From Saccharothrix coeruleofusca (GTDB lineage Bacteria > Actinomycetota > Actinomycetes > Mycobacteriales > Pseudonocardiaceae), in assembly GCF_014648515.1 (NCBI RefSeq), contig NZ_BMRG01000002.1, forward strand, positions 713,238 through 777,237: a DNA stretch of 64,000 nt, read 5' to 3'. Position numbers and translations under genes: made by a program. The notes below the pieces were generated by a model. The model ran no database searches. It saw nothing but the letters and a program-made list of their open reading frames with translations, and had not been told where the DNA came from. This document shows positions 44,323 to 53,222 of the stretch, piece by piece; the stretch's first letter is position 1; every line of letters starts with the position of its first letter.

Positions 44323-45339
44323 ATGGACGTTCCCAACCGCCCCAGGGTGCTGCCGGGCATCCCGGTGCTGCGCCGGGCGGCCGGGGTGCTGCAGATCGGC
44401 GTCGACCCCAGGCACGCGCTCGTGGTGGAGGAGGTGCGCGCGCCGCTGGCCGCCGCCCTGCTCGCCCTCTCCGGCCAGCACACCACCGCTGAGCTGGGCG
44501 AAAGCCTCGCCGAGCACGCCGATCAGGCCGATGAGCTGCTGGAGGTGCTGCGCTGGCTGGCAGGCCGGGGGCTGCTGGAGGAGGCGGCGCCCCCGCCGCA
44601 CCCCCGGCTGACCGCCGAGGCGACCGGCTGGGCGCTGCGCACCGGCCGCCCCGCGCCGCAGCTGGCCGCGACGCGGGCGCAGCGCTGCGTGGTGGTGCAC
44701 GGCGACGGCGGGCTCGCCGTGGCCGTCGCGGGGCTGCTGGCGTCCGCGGGCGTGGGCCGGGTGCACGTGGCCACCCACGGCCAGGTCGGCGCCGAGGACA
44801 CCGGACCCGGTTATCCCGACGCGGACGTGGGCAGGCCCCGGCGGGAGGTGGCGCGCGAGGCGGTGCGGCGGGCGTCCGCCTCGGTCCGCACCGGCGTCGC
44901 GACCAGGGCGCCCGACCTGGTGGTGCTGGCCGACGCCCTGGTTCCCCGACCGGACCTGGTGCACGCGCTGGTGCTGGAGGGCACGACCCACCTGGCCGTG
45001 CGGGTCCGCGAGGGCCTCGGGGTGGTGGGACCGCTGGTGGTGCCGGGCCGGTCGAGCTGCCTGCGCTGCGCCGACCTGCGCAGAGCCGACGAGGACGGGG
45101 CGTGGCCGCTGATCGCCGCGCAGCTGGCCGACCGGGTCCAGCACGCCGACCAGGCGACCACCAGCGTCACCGCGGGCCTGGCCGCGGCGCAGGCGCTGCT
45201 CGCGCTCGACCACGAGGAGCTGACCCGCGCCCAGCCCGCCACCTGGGACGGCACGCTGGAGGTCGACGCCTGGAACGGCGCGGTCGAGCGGGTGCCCGCC
45301 CCCGCGCACCCCCGCTGCGAGTGCCGCGCGCGCCGGTGA
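44323..45339 (+). CDS. ThiF/E1-like (cyclodehydratase-related) conserved protein
   Basis: 338 aa. N-terminal winged-helix/PqqD-like part (RPRVLPGIPVLRRAAGVLQIGVDP), a Rossmann-like half (RCVVVHGDGGLAVAVAGLLASAGVGRVHV) and zinc cysteines near the end (SSCLRCADLRR; HPRCECRAR). This is the layout of the E1-like partner of TOMM cyclodehydratases, but no precursor or YcaO is nearby and the gene occupies the conserved place next to the ABC1 kinase as in mycobacteria, so it is a core gene of unknown role. GGTGGAGG precedes the ATG. Confidence 0.85.
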   Translation: MDVPNRPRVLPGIPVLRRAAGVLQIGVDPRHALVVEEVRAPLAAALLALSGQHTTAELGESLAEHADQADELLEVLRWLAGRGLLEEAAPPPHPRLTAEATGWALRTGRPAPQLAATRAQRCVVVHGDGGLAVAVAGLLASAGVGRVHVATHGQVGAEDTGPGYPDADVGRPRREVAREAVRRASASVRTGVATRAPDLVVLADALVPRPDLVHALVLEGTTHLAVRVREGLGVVGPLVVPGRSSCLRCADLRRADEDGAWPLIAAQLADRVQHADQATTSVTAGLAAAQALLALDHEELTRAQPATWDGTLEVDAWNGAVERVPAPAHPRCECRARR

Positions 45340-45421
45340 GCGGGATCGCCGCGCGGGCGCGTGTGTAGGTTTTGGGGAGGGAGCACTGCGGCCGCTTCCC
45401 GGTCGAGGGGAGAATCATCGG

Positions 45422-46732
45422 GTGGACGAGATCCCGCGCAAGGCCGTGCAGCGCACCGCCAAGCTGGCCAGCCTCCCGCTCGGGGTGGCGGGCCGGGTCG
45501 TGGGCGGCTGGGGCAAGCGGCTGGCAGGCCGCAGTTCCGAGGAGGTCAGCGCCGAGGTCTCGGCCAAGACCGCGGAGCAGGTCTTCGCGGTGCTCGGGCA
45601 GCTCAAGGGCGGCGCGATGAAGTTCGGCCAGACGTTGAGCGTGTTCGAGGCGGCGGTGCCCGACGAGCTGGCCGCGCCCTACCGCGAGGCGCTGACCAAG
45701 CTCCAGTCCGCGGCGCCGCCGATGCCCGCGCGCACCGTGCACCGGGTGCTGGCCGAGCAGCTGGGCGCGGGCTGGCGCAAGCGGTTCGCCGAGTTCGACG
45801 ACCACCCGGCGGCCTCGGCGAGCATCGGCCAGGTGCACCGCGCGGTCTGGCACGACGGCCGGGACGTGGCGGTGAAGGTGCAGTACCCCGGCGCGGACGA
45901 GGCGTTGCAGGCGGACCTGCGGCAGCTGCTGCGGTTCAGCCGGGTGCTGCAGGCGGTGGTGCCGGGCGCGGAGGTCAAGCCGCTGCTGGAGGAGCTGCGC
46001 GACCGCATGGTCGAGGAGCTGGACTACCGCACCGAGGCGGACAACCAGCGGGCCTTCGCCAAGGCGTTCGCGGGCGACGCGGAGGTGCTGGTGCCCAAGG
46101 TGGTGGCCAGCTCGCCCAAGGTCGTGGTCAGCGAGTGGATCGACGGCAAGCCGCTGGCCTCGATCATCCGCGACGGCGAGCGGGCCGAGCGCGACCTGGC
46201 GGGCAGGTTGCTGTCGCAGTTCCACTTCTCCTCGCCCAGCCGCGCGGGGCTGCTGCACGCCGACCCGCACCCCGGCAACTTCCTGCTCGGCGCGGACGGC
46301 AGGCTGCGCGTGATCGACTTCGGCGCGGTGGCCAGGCTGCCCGACGGCCTGCCCAAGACGCTGGGCCTGATGACCCGGCTGGCGCTGGAGGGCCGTCCCG
46401 ACGACCTGGTGGAGCTGCTGCGCTCGGAGCACTTCATCCGGCCGGGCACCGAGCTGCACGGCGAGGACGTGCTGGCCTACCTGGGACCGTTCGTCGAGCC
46501 GCTGCGCACCGAGCGGTTCCACTTCACCCGCCGGTGGTTGCAGTCGCAGGCGGAGCGGGTGGGCGACCTGCGCAGCCCGGACTCGCAGACGGGCCGGTCG
46601 CTGAACCTGCCGCCGCAGTACCTGCTGATCCACCGGGTGACGCTGGGCGCGACGGGCATCCTGTGCCAGCTCGACGCCGAGGTGCCCGCGCGGGCCATCG
46701 TGGCGAAGTGGCAGCCGGGCTTCGACGACTGA
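45422..46732 (+). CDS. ABC1/UbiB-family atypical protein kinase
   Basis: 436 aa. Family motifs: KGGAMKFGQTLS (KxGQ), ASIGQVHRAVWHDGRDVAVKVQYPG (nucleotide-binding Ala-rich loop and Lys), EELDYRTEADNQ, LHADPHPGNFLL and VIDFGAVARLP (metal Asp). UbiB proteins are ATPases supporting quinone or lipid metabolism at membranes. The GTG start is defined by context. Three DnaA boxes follow its stop. Confidence 0.94.
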   Translation: MDEIPRKAVQRTAKLASLPLGVAGRVVGGWGKRLAGRSSEEVSAEVSAKTAEQVFAVLGQLKGGAMKFGQTLSVFEAAVPDELAAPYREALTKLQSAAPPMPARTVHRVLAEQLGAGWRKRFAEFDDHPAASASIGQVHRAVWHDGRDVAVKVQYPGADEALQADLRQLLRFSRVLQAVVPGAEVKPLLEELRDRMVEELDYRTEADNQRAFAKAFAGDAEVLVPKVVASSPKVVVSEWIDGKPLASIIRDGERAERDLAGRLLSQFHFSSPSRAGLLHADPHPGNFLLGADGRLRVIDFGAVARLPDGLPKTLGLMTRLALEGRPDDLVELLRSEHFIRPGTELHGEDVLAYLGPFVEPLRTERFHFTRRWLQSQAERVGDLRSPDSQTGRSLNLPPQYLLIHRVTLGATGILCQLDAEVPARAIVAKWQPGFDD

Positions 46733-46751
46733 CATCGTCCGACGGCTGGAG

Positions 46752-46793
46752 TTGTCCACAGGCAGTTGTCCACAGGGGTGCCGGTTGTCCACA
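46752..46793 (+). promoter_or_regulatory. Cluster of three DnaA boxes
   Basis: TTGTCCACA, the high-GC actinobacterial DnaA-box consensus, occurs at 46752-46760, 46766-46774 and 46785-46793 in the same orientation, starts spaced by 14 and 19 bp. The cluster lies between the ABC1 kinase and a 190-aa gene. It may titrate DnaA or place the downstream gene under DnaA control. Confidence 0.75.
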
Positions 46794-46844
46794 GGTTGAC
46801 CGACGGCGCTGGTCACGGGGTCCGCTCCGCCGCAGGATCGGGGC

Positions 46845-47417
46845 ATGACCGATGACGTGATCCGGACGGCGGACCTGCGAGCGGCGGGCGTGACCGGCCA
46901 CCAGATCGACCTCAGGTGCCGCCCCGGCGGGCCGTGGCAGCGCATCCTGCCGGGGGTGCTGCTGCTCAGCGCCGGTCCGCCGACCCGCGCGCAGCGGCTG
47001 CGCGCGGCCCTGGTCTACGCCGGTCCGGGTGCGGTCATCACCGGTGTTCACGCCCTGCGCGAACAGGGCCTTTCACACCTGCCCGAGCCGGACCGGGTGC
47101 ACGTGCTGCAACCGGAGGGCAGGCGGTTGACGGGGCACGACTACGTGTTCCTGGAGCGCACCACGCGGTTGCCGACGGCGGTGGTCCGCGACGGCTTGGC
47201 GCTGGCGGGCGCGGCCAGGGCGGTCCTGGACGCGGTCCGCCGCGAACCCCAGCCGCTGCGCGTGCACCAGTTGCTGGGCGCGGTGGTGCGCGCAGGCTTG
47301 TGCGGCCTGCCCGCCCTGCTCGCCGAGCTGAACGCGGGCAGCAAGCGCGGTGCCGCCGCTCCCCGCTCCGCCCTGCGCGCCCTCACCTCCCGCGAGTCGA
47401 ACGCCCGTGCCCCCTGA
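46845..47417 (+). CDS. AbiEi-antitoxin-like/DUF559-family N-terminal protein without nuclease domain
   Basis: 190 aa. IRTADLRAAGVTGHQIDLRCRPGGPWQRILPGVLLLSAGPPTRAQRLRAALVYAGPGAVITGVHALREQGL matches the winged-helix N-terminal half of actinobacterial DUF559/AbiEi-like proteins. These normally continue into a Vsr-like endonuclease domain; here the C-terminus ends after ~180 residues with AAAPRSALRALTSRES, so that domain is absent. Could be a stable truncated regulator or the remains of a longer gene. DnaA boxes lie just upstream. Confidence 0.65.
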   Translation: MTDDVIRTADLRAAGVTGHQIDLRCRPGGPWQRILPGVLLLSAGPPTRAQRLRAALVYAGPGAVITGVHALREQGLSHLPEPDRVHVLQPEGRRLTGHDYVFLERTTRLPTAVVRDGLALAGAARAVLDAVRREPQPLRVHQLLGAVVRAGLCGLPALLAELNAGSKRGAAAPRSALRALTSRESNARAP

Positions 47418-47432
47418 AGTCCCCACCGGGGC

Positions 47433-47600
47433 TCACCAGTACTCGGCCGGCAGCTTGCCCTCGATGTCGCGGACGTGGGCGCGGGCGCAGGGCGGGCACA
47501 GCCACCGGTCGGCGCCCCGGTCCCGCTCGCGCACCCAGGCGAGCAGTTCGGCGGGCTCCCCGGTGCGCGGGCGCCCGCAGCGGGAGCAGGTGGCGGTCAC
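47433..47600 (-). CDS. Small CxxC zinc protein, 55 aa
   Basis: TATCSRCGRPRTGEPAELLAWVRERDRGADRWLCPPCARAHVRDIE: two CxxC pairs separated by ~30 residues. The GTG start overlaps the upstream methyltransferase stop as GTGA, so the two are co-translated. Function unknown. Confidence 0.75.
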   Translation of the reverse strand: MTATCSRCGRPRTGEPAELLAWVRERDRGADRWLCPPCARAHVRDIEGKLPAEYW

Positions 47601-48481
47601 GGCTTGCGTCCCACGTGGACCGTCTGCGCGAGCAGCAGGAACACGTCGTCGCGCAGCCCGACGTACGCCGGGTCCTGCGGGTCGAGCAGGCGCCGCACCG
47701 ACTGCCGGTCGGCGGGGTGCAGCAGGTCGCCTGCGGCGTCGGCCAGCCACCGCAGGCGCTCCACCGCCCAGTCCCGGACCGCCTGCTTGGCGGGCGCGGG
47801 GTGGTCGACCAGGTAGCTGAACGCGGTGACGTCGAGCAGGCCCGCCTCGGCCAGCACGGTGTTCCAGCCGACCGTCAGCCGCACGCTGCCGGGCATGTTC
47901 TCGCGCATCCGCAGGAACCACTGGGCGCGGGCGGCGGCGAGGCGGTCCTCCAGGCCGGGTTCGCCGACGCCGAGGTCCCACGGCAGGAACCGGCCCTCCA
48001 GGCCGCCCTCGGCCAGGGCGAGCCTGCCACCGGGGGCGAGGGCGTCGATCAGACCCAGCACGCAGGCACGTTGATCAGGGAGGTGGTGCACGACCCGAGA
48101 GGCCCACACGAGGTCGGCCGGGCTCGCGAACTCGGCCGGGCGCTCGGTGGCGATGTCGGCCAGGACCGGGCGCACGCGGACGGCGGCGTCGGTGGAGTAG
48201 GTCGCGGCCGCGCGGGCCGCGGTGACCGCCGCGTCGAGCAGTTCCGGCACGGCGTCCACCAGCACGACGGTGCCGCCGCCGCGCGCGGCCAGCGCTTCGA
48301 CCAGCGGCACGCTCATGCCGCCCGCGCCGCAGCCGACGTCGACCACGGTCGGGTTGTCCGGCAGAGGGCGCACGAGCCTGCGCGCGACCACGTGCAGGGC
48401 CTCGGCGTCCAGTTCGTCGTTGCGTCGCATCGCGACCAGCCGCGATGACCAGTCGATGCCGTCATGGGTGTGAGCTGCCAC
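47597..48481 (-). CDS. Class I SAM-dependent methyltransferase
   Basis: About 294 aa. SAM motif VVDVGCGAGGMSVPLVEAL (motif I), then VVLVDAVPELLDAAV (acidic motif II) and FASPADLVWASRVVHHLPDQ (motif IV region), a UbiE/methyltransf_11-like arrangement. Substrate unknown. The GTG start at 48481 is the first that gives the conserved N-terminus; in-frame sequence continues upstream. Coupled to the 55-aa zinc protein downstream. Confidence 0.88.
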   Translation of the reverse strand: MAAHTHDGIDWSSRLVAMRRNDELDAEALHVVARRLVRPLPDNPTVVDVGCGAGGMSVPLVEALAARGGGTVVLVDAVPELLDAAVTAARAAATYSTDAAVRVRPVLADIATERPAEFASPADLVWASRVVHHLPDQRACVLGLIDALAPGGRLALAEGGLEGRFLPWDLGVGEPGLEDRLAAARAQWFLRMRENMPGSVRLTVGWNTVLAEAGLLDVTAFSYLVDHPAPAKQAVRDWAVERLRWLADAAGDLLHPADRQSVRRLLDPQDPAYVGLRDDVFLLLAQTVHVGRKP

Positions 48482-48577
48482 ACCGAGCACGGTACCGACG
48501 CGCGGTGCCCGCCCTCCCACTGGAACGGGGAGGGCGGGCACCCGGCATCACGGCATCACGGCATCACCGTCACGGCA

Positions 48578-48808
48578 TCACAGCGCGCGAGCCTTCAGAG
48601 CGGCCCTGCGCTCGGCCCACCCGGCCAGTCGCCGCCACCTGCGGGCGACGACGAGCCGGTGGGCCAGCCGTTGCCGCTCGGCGGATATCTCCGCCTCGCG
48701 CATTCGGGATCTGGCCAGGTTTTCTTCGAGCAACATGGGGTTCCCCCTGGGGTTCAGGTCGGCGGTCACGACATCGGCGGTGGCGGTGGTGGAGCTGAAC
48801 GTGGTCAC
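48578..48808 (-). CDS. Small helical protein translationally coupled to whiB7
   Basis: 76 aa. N-terminal Thr-rich stretch, then LLEENLARSRMREAEISAERQRLAHRLVVARRWRRLAGWAERRAALKARAL, a strongly basic amphipathic helix. The GTG overlaps the whiB7 stop (GTGA). It would be produced whenever WhiB7 is induced, so it may share its function in antibiotic stress. No family recognised. Confidence 0.7.
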   Translation of the reverse strand: MTTFSSTTATADVVTADLNPRGNPMLLEENLARSRMREAEISAERQRLAHRLVVARRWRRLAGWAERRAALKARAL

Positions 48809-49203
48809 GCGGCGGCCTCCTGGTCGGTAGCCCCCCGGACAACGGTCGCGGCGGGCGCCGCGGGAACAACGGGTGCGGCGTCCTTGCGCGGGCGCCCACG
48901 GGGACGCTTGCGCGCGATCACCGCGCCGCGCTCGAAGATCTCGCCGCCCCAGACCCCCCAGGGCTCGTGCCGGGCCAGCGCCCCGGCCAGGCACTCGGCG
49001 ATCACCGGGCAGGTCGCGCAGAACTTCTTGGCCTGCTCCAGGTCGGCGGGTGCGTCGGCGAACCACAGGTCGGGGTCGTTGGTGCGGCAGGGCAGCGCCA
49101 AGCCCGCCCCCGGCGCGGTGTCGATCAGGGCGGCCACGCCCTGCCCCGCCAGGTCCGGCTCGGTGGACAGCGTTCCGGTTATGGGAACGGTCGCGGACAA
49201 CAT
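48805..49203 (-). CDS. whiB7: WhiB7 (WblC) redox-responsive transcriptional activator
   Basis: 132 aa. Four cysteines bind a [4Fe-4S] cluster (LPCRTND, KKFCATCPVIAEC). Next come EPWGVWGGE, the G(V/I)WGG turn contacting sigma-A, and RKRPRGRPRK, the AT-hook that separates WhiB7 from other Wbl proteins. It activates intrinsic resistance genes against ribosome-targeting antibiotics. AGGAG precedes the ATG at 49203; a longer frame upstream runs through the terminator and is rejected. The leader carries a terminator and an upstream ORF. uvrD2 lies next, as in mycobacteria. Confidence 0.95.
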   Translation of the reverse strand: MLSATVPITGTLSTEPDLAGQGVAALIDTAPGAGLALPCRTNDPDLWFADAPADLEQAKKFCATCPVIAECLAGALARHEPWGVWGGEIFERGAVIARKRPRGRPRKDAAPVVPAAPAATVVRGATDQEAAA

Positions 49204-49265
49204 CAGGTGCACTCCTGTCACGGTCTTGCGATGGGGTTTGGTCGTGCGACAGTTGTCGGACAAAA

Positions 49266-49306
49266 CACGAAGGCCGCGGATCCGGTTACGGGTCCGCGGC
49301 CTTCGT
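49266..49306 (-). terminator. Transcription attenuator in the whiB7 leader
   Basis: 18 of 19 bases pair (CACGAAGGCCGCGGACCCG and its partner) around a 4-nt loop, followed on the minus strand by TTTTG. It lies 62 bp before the whiB7 ATG and 26 bp after the leader-ORF stop, in the right place to stop transcription in unstressed cells. Confidence 0.85.
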
Positions 49307-49332
49307 GAGCTGGTGGCCTGACTACAGGTGTG

Positions 49333-49551
49333 TCAGGTACTTCGCTCTCGCGCGGACGGCGCAACGATCTGAGTAGGGACAGCGTGCGGCTCGGTGGCCT
49401 GCACCAGGATCGGCAGAGCTCGCTCAACGCTCTTCACAGCGCGGCGATCGCGGGCAGACTTGTCCCCCGCGACGTGAACCGCGGCCGGCATGACGATGAC
49501 GCCCTCGGTCAGCCGGTAACCGGGCGTCCAGAAGCACTGGAGTGCGTTCAC
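49333..49551 (-). CDS. whiB7 leader peptide ORF (uORF)
   Basis: 72 codons. The GTG at 49551 has GGGAGGTGA eight bases upstream, among the strongest ribosome sites in the window. The peptide (NALQCFWTPGYRL..., ending PSARERST) has no recognisable domain. It lies between the probable promoter and the attenuator, so ribosome stalling on it could prevent terminator folding and turn on whiB7. It might alternatively be a stand-alone small gene, but position favours a sensor ORF. Confidence 0.7.
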   Translation of the reverse strand: MNALQCFWTPGYRLTEGVIVMPAAVHVAGDKSARDRRAVKSVERALPILVQATEPHAVPTQIVAPSARERST

Positions 49552-49627
49552 GACCGGTCACCTCCCTCGCGCGCTCGTCCCGAGCGGTTCTTGATTCCCC
49601 AGCGGGCGCTCCGCGCCCGGCCTCAGC

Positions 49628-49666
49628 AGGTTATGACCCCCGCCGTACACGGTGCAACCGGTTTTT
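49628..49666 (-). promoter_or_regulatory. Probable whiB7 promoter with upstream A-run
   Basis: Minus strand: AAAAA (49662-49666), then -35 TTGCAC (49652-49657), an 18-bp spacer and -10 TAACCT (49628-49633). An AT-rich element directly upstream of the -35 box is the known WhiB7 autoregulatory site bound by its AT-hook. Confidence 0.65.
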
Positions 49667-49693
49667 CCAAATACCTGTCGATCGGGTGAGATT

Positions 49694-51757
49694 TCAGCGT
49701 TTGCCCTGGACAATGGCCAGGACGTCGTCGCCGTAGCGGTCCAGCTTCGCCGCGCCGATGCCCGCGATCGCCACCAGGCCCGCGACGTCGGTCGGCCGCT
49801 GCTCGGCGATCGCCACCAGGGTCGCGTCGGTGAACACCACGTAGGCAGGCACCTTCAGCTCGCGCGCCCGGCCCGCCCGCCACGAGCGCAGCTTCTCCAG
49901 CAGCTCCTCGTCCAGGTCCGACGGGCAGCTCGCGCACCGGCCGAGCTTGACCGCCCTGGACTCCAGCAGCTGCGAGCCGCACACCCGGCACTGCGGCTTC
50001 GGCTTGCGCTGCGACGGCTCGCGCCGGACCGCCCGCGCGGCCGGGTGGTCCTCGGGGACCAGCCCGTGCAGGAACCTGCTGCGCCGCCGGTAGCGGCGCC
50101 CGCCCGCGGCCCGCGCCAGCGCCCACGACAGCCACAGGTGCTCGCGTGCGCGCGTGACGCCCACGTAGAGCAGCCTGCGCTCCTCCTCGACCGCGGCCTC
50201 GTCGCCGTCGGCGTGCTGGATCGGCACCGTGCCCTCGACCAGGCCCACCAGGAACACCGCGTCCCACTCCAGGCCCTTGGCGGCGTGCAGGGACGCCAGC
50301 GTCACGCCCTCCACCGTCGGCGGGTGCTGGGCCTCGGCCCGCATGTCCAGCTCGGCGATGAACTTGGGCAGGTCCGCGCCCTCGACCGCGGTGGTCAGCT
50401 CCTCGGCCAGCTCGACCAGGGCCAGCAGCGACTCCCACCGCTCCCGCGCCGCGCCGCCCGCGGGCGGCTCGTCGGTCAGGCCGACGCCCGCCAGCACCTC
50501 GCGCACCACCTTGGGCAGCTCGCCGGAGGGCTGGTGCGCCGCCGCGGTGCGCAGCGCGATCATCGCCTGGCGGACCTCGGCGCGCTGGAAGAACCGCTCG
50601 CCGCCGCGCACCTGGTAGGGGATGCCCAGCTCGGCCAGCGCCTGCTCGTAGACCTCGGACTGGGCGTTGACCCGGTACAGGACCGCGATCTCGCTGGCGG
50701 GCACGCCCTCGTCCAGCAGCGCCCGCGCCCGCTGCGCGATGGCCGCGGCCTCGGCGGGCTCGTCGTCGAACTCGGCGAACCGGGGCTGCGGGCCGTCCGG
50801 GCGCTGCCCGATCAGCCGCAGCCGGGAGCCCGCCGGACGGCCGCGCGCCCACTTGATGACCTCGTTGGCCAGCGCGACGACCTGCGGCGTGGAGCGGTAG
50901 TCGCGCTCCAGCCGCACCACCGTCGCCTCGGGGAAGCGGCGCGGGAAGTCCAGCAGCGGGCGCGGGGAGGCGCCCGCGAAGGAGTAGATGGTCTGGTTGG
51001 CGTCGCCGACCACGGTCAGGTCGTCGCGCGCGCCGAGCCAGGCGTCCAGCACGCGCTGCTGCAGCGGCGTGACGTCCTGGTACTCGTCGACCACGAAGCA
51101 GCGGTAGCGGTCGCGGAACTCCTCGGCGACGTCGCCGTGCTCCTCCAGCGCCGCCGCGGTGTGCAGCAGGAGGTCGTCGAAGTCCAGCAGCTGTGCGGTG
51201 TTCTTCAGCTGCTCGTAGCCCTGGTAGACCTGCACGACGCGCTCGGCGGGCGCCGGGGTGTCGCGGTGGGTCCGCGCCGCGGCGGCCGGGTAGTCCTCCG
51301 GGGTGATCAGCGACGCCTTGGCCCACTCGATCTCACCGGCCAGGTCGCGCAGCGAGTCCGACTCGGTGGACAGGCCCGCGCGGTTGGCAGCCTGGGCGAT
51401 CAGCCGCAGCTTGTTGCGGTCGATCAACTGCCACTGCTCGCCGCCGACCACCCTCGGCCAGAAGTAGCGCAGCTGGCGCAGGGCGGCGGCGTGGAAGGTG
51501 CGGGCCTGCGCGCCGGACACGCCCAGCGCGCGCAGCCGGGTGCGCATCTCCCCCGCCGCCCGCGCGGTGAAGGTGACCGCCAGCACCTGGCCCGCCGCGA
51601 CGTGACCGCGCTGCACCAGGTACGCGATGCGGTGGGTGATCGTGCGCGTCTTGCCCGTGCCCGCGCCCGCCAGCACGCAGACCGGACCGCGCGGCGCTTC
51701 GACCGCGGCGCGCTGTTCCGGGTCGAGTCCCTCCAGCAGCCGGTCCATGGGCAGCAT
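49694..51757 (-). CDS. uvrD2: UvrD2-type superfamily 1 DNA helicase with HRDC domain
   Basis: About 687 aa. Motif Ia/Walker [21 protein letters not shown], motif II DEYQD, motif [15 protein letters not shown], motif IV YRSTPQV and later [20 protein letters not shown] and [11 protein letters not shown] Cys pair region ([16 protein letters not shown]) precedes the C-terminal HRDC domain ([28 protein letters not shown]). It unwinds DNA 3'-5' in repair. ATGs at 51757 and 51748 are both usable; GAGG lies nine bases before the second. Confidence 0.95.
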   Translation of the reverse strand: MLPMDRLLEGLDPEQRAAVEAPRGPVCVLAGAGTGKTRTITHRIAYLVQRGHVAAGQVLAVTFTARAAGEMRTRLRALGVSGAQARTFHAAALRQLRYFWPRVVGGEQWQLIDRNKLRLIAQAANRAGLSTESDSLRDLAGEIEWAKASLITPEDYPAAAARTHRDTPAPAERVVQVYQGYEQLKNTAQLLDFDDLLLHTAAALEEHGDVAEEFRDRYRCFVVDEYQDVTPLQQRVLDAWLGARDDLTVVGDANQTIYSFAGASPRPLLDFPRRFPEATVVRLERDYRSTPQVVALANEVIKWARGRPAGSRLRLIGQRPDGPQPRFAEFDDEPAEAAAIAQRARALLDEGVPASEIAVLYRVNAQSEVYEQALAELGIPYQVRGGERFFQRAEVRQAMIALRTAAAHQPSGELPKVVREVLAGVGLTDEPPAGGAARERWESLLALVELAEELTTAVEGADLPKFIAELDMRAEAQHPPTVEGVTLASLHAAKGLEWDAVFLVGLVEGTVPIQHADGDEAAVEEERRLLYVGVTRAREHLWLSWALARAAGGRRYRRRSRFLHGLVPEDHPAARAVRREPSQRKPKPQCRVCGSQLLESRAVKLGRCASCPSDLDEELLEKLRSWRAGRARELKVPAYVVFTDATLVAIAEQRPTDVAGLVAIAGIGAAKLDRYGDDVLAIVQGKR

Positions 51758-51819
51758 CCTCGCATTCCCGCCGCCTCCTCCCGTGTTGGGGCGAGAGGGC
51801 TCGCCGTATCCTGGGCGGT

Positions 51820-52548
51820 ATGGCTGGAAAGCAGGACAAGGCGGCCCGCAAGGAAGCGGCGAAGGCGCGGCGCGAGGCATCGCGCGCCAGGCGCGGGCAG
51901 ATCCTCGAGGCGTTCAAGGTGCAGCGTCGCGAGGACAAGGCGCTGGTGCCGTGGATGCTGGCGGCGTTCCTCGGCGCGATCGCGCTGGCGTTCCTGCTGG
52001 GCCTGATCTGGGACCTGCAGTGGGTGTTCCTGCCGCTGGGCATCGCGGTGGGCGCGCTGCTCGCGGTGATCGTGTTCAGCCGCCGGGTGCAGCGCAACGT
52101 CTACGCCAAGGCCGACGGCCAGCCCGGCGCGGCGGCGTGGGCGCTGGACAACATGCGCGGCCGGTGGCGGGTCACCCAGGCGGTGGCGGGCACCACCAGC
52201 GGCGACATGGTGCACCGCGTGATCGGCAGGCCCGGTGTCGTGCTGGTCGCCGAGGGCGCTCCGCACCGGGTCAAGGGCCTGCTCGCGCAGGAGAAGAAGC
52301 GGGTCGCCAGGGTGGTCGGCGACACCCCGATCTACGACGTGGTCGTGGGCGCCGAGGAGGGCCAGGTGCCGCTGCGCAAGCTGCAGGCCCACCTCATGAA
52401 GCTGCCGCGCAACATCTCCGCCGCCCAGGTCGACACCATGGAGAACCGGCTCACCGCGCTGGCCAGCCGCGGTGCGGCGATGCCCAAGGGCCCGCTCCCG
52501 CAGGGCGCCAAGATGCGCAACGTCCAGCGCGCCATGCGCCGCCGCTGA
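51820..52548 (+). CDS. DUF4191 membrane protein
   Basis: 242 aa. Basic N-terminus ([21 protein letters not shown]), two membrane segments ([40 protein letters not shown]), then a cytoplasmic domain ([32 protein letters not shown]). A conserved actinobacterial family of unknown role (Mycobacterium Rv2219-like). Divergent from uvrD2. Confidence 0.9.
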   Translation: MAGKQDKAARKEAAKARREASRARRGQILEAFKVQRREDKALVPWMLAAFLGAIALAFLLGLIWDLQWVFLPLGIAVGALLAVIVFSRRVQRNVYAKADGQPGAAAWALDNMRGRWRVTQAVAGTTSGDMVHRVIGRPGVVLVAEGAPHRVKGLLAQEKKRVARVVGDTPIYDVVVGAEEGQVPLRKLQAHLMKLPRNISAAQVDTMENRLTALASRGAAMPKGPLPQGAKMRNVQRAMRRR

Positions 52549-52557
52549 CGCGACCGG

Positions 52558-53028
52558 TCACATCCGCACGACCACGGTCCTGGACGCCTTGTCGTGCAGG
52601 CACCGGCCGTCGGCGTCCCACACCACGGCGGGGATGACCAGGAAGATCAGGGCGGTCCGCAGGGCCGCCCTGGGCAGGCCGACCAGCGCGACACCGTCGA
52701 CGCGCGCGACGCGCAGGCGGAACAGCGCGTGGCCGGGGGTGAAGCCGAAGAAGGCGACCGCGATGGTGGTGATGGCGAACCAGGCCAGCAGGCTCCAGTT
52801 GCGCGGCAGTTCGGGGTAGGTGAACAGGCCCGCGACGCCCGCGGAGAGCAGGAAGTCGACCAGGATCGCCAGCGCGCGGCGGCCGGTGGGGGCGATGGAG
52901 CCCGGACCGGACTCGGGCAGGCCGAGCCGCTCGCCCTTCCACCGCTGCCCGGTGCCGTCACCGGAGTCGGCGCCCGGCTCCAGCGCCGCGCGAGGTCCTG
53001 AAAGCCACGAACCGGTCCACCTGCTCAC
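52558..53028 (-). CDS. RDD-family membrane protein
   Basis: About 156 aa. The RDD signature appears as [21 protein letters not shown] (first segment), followed by [35 protein letters not shown] and a third segment [31 protein letters not shown] with the conserved 'D..g..LHD..a.T.V'. Transport role suspected for the family but not shown. The GTG at 53028 has GGAGGGG immediately adjacent, so the true start may differ. Convergent with the DUF4191 gene. Confidence 0.88.
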   Translation of the reverse strand: MSRWTGSWLSGPRAALEPGADSGDGTGQRWKGERLGLPESGPGSIAPTGRRALAILVDFLLSAGVAGLFTYPELPRNWSLLAWFAITTIAVAFFGFTPGHALFRLRVARVDGVALVGLPRAALRTALIFLVIPAVVWDADGRCLHDKASRTVVVRM

Positions 53029-53222
53029 CCCTCCAGAGTAAGCCGCTCTCAGCGGGTGAGGACCGGGCGGCCGGGTTGCCCGGTAGGAGCGCTCCGTTAA
53101 CACTGGCGAAACACCAGGGTGATTGCCGGGCAACACCGCGGTCATACGGTCGCCGCGATGGCAGGCCGCGCCAGGCAGCGGCGCACCACCACGCCCCCAC
53201 CGCAGCAGAGGAGTCGACGAGG

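Noticed and set aside
44323-45339. TOMM/azole peptide biosynthesis locus around the ThiF-like gene
   Set aside because: No YcaO, dehydrogenase or precursor nearby; the gene is in a conserved core neighbourhood shared with mycobacteria.
49652-52006. Plus-strand frame of 784 codons opposite uvrD2
   Set aside because: Low-complexity shadow; would run through the whiB7 promoter and DUF4191 start.
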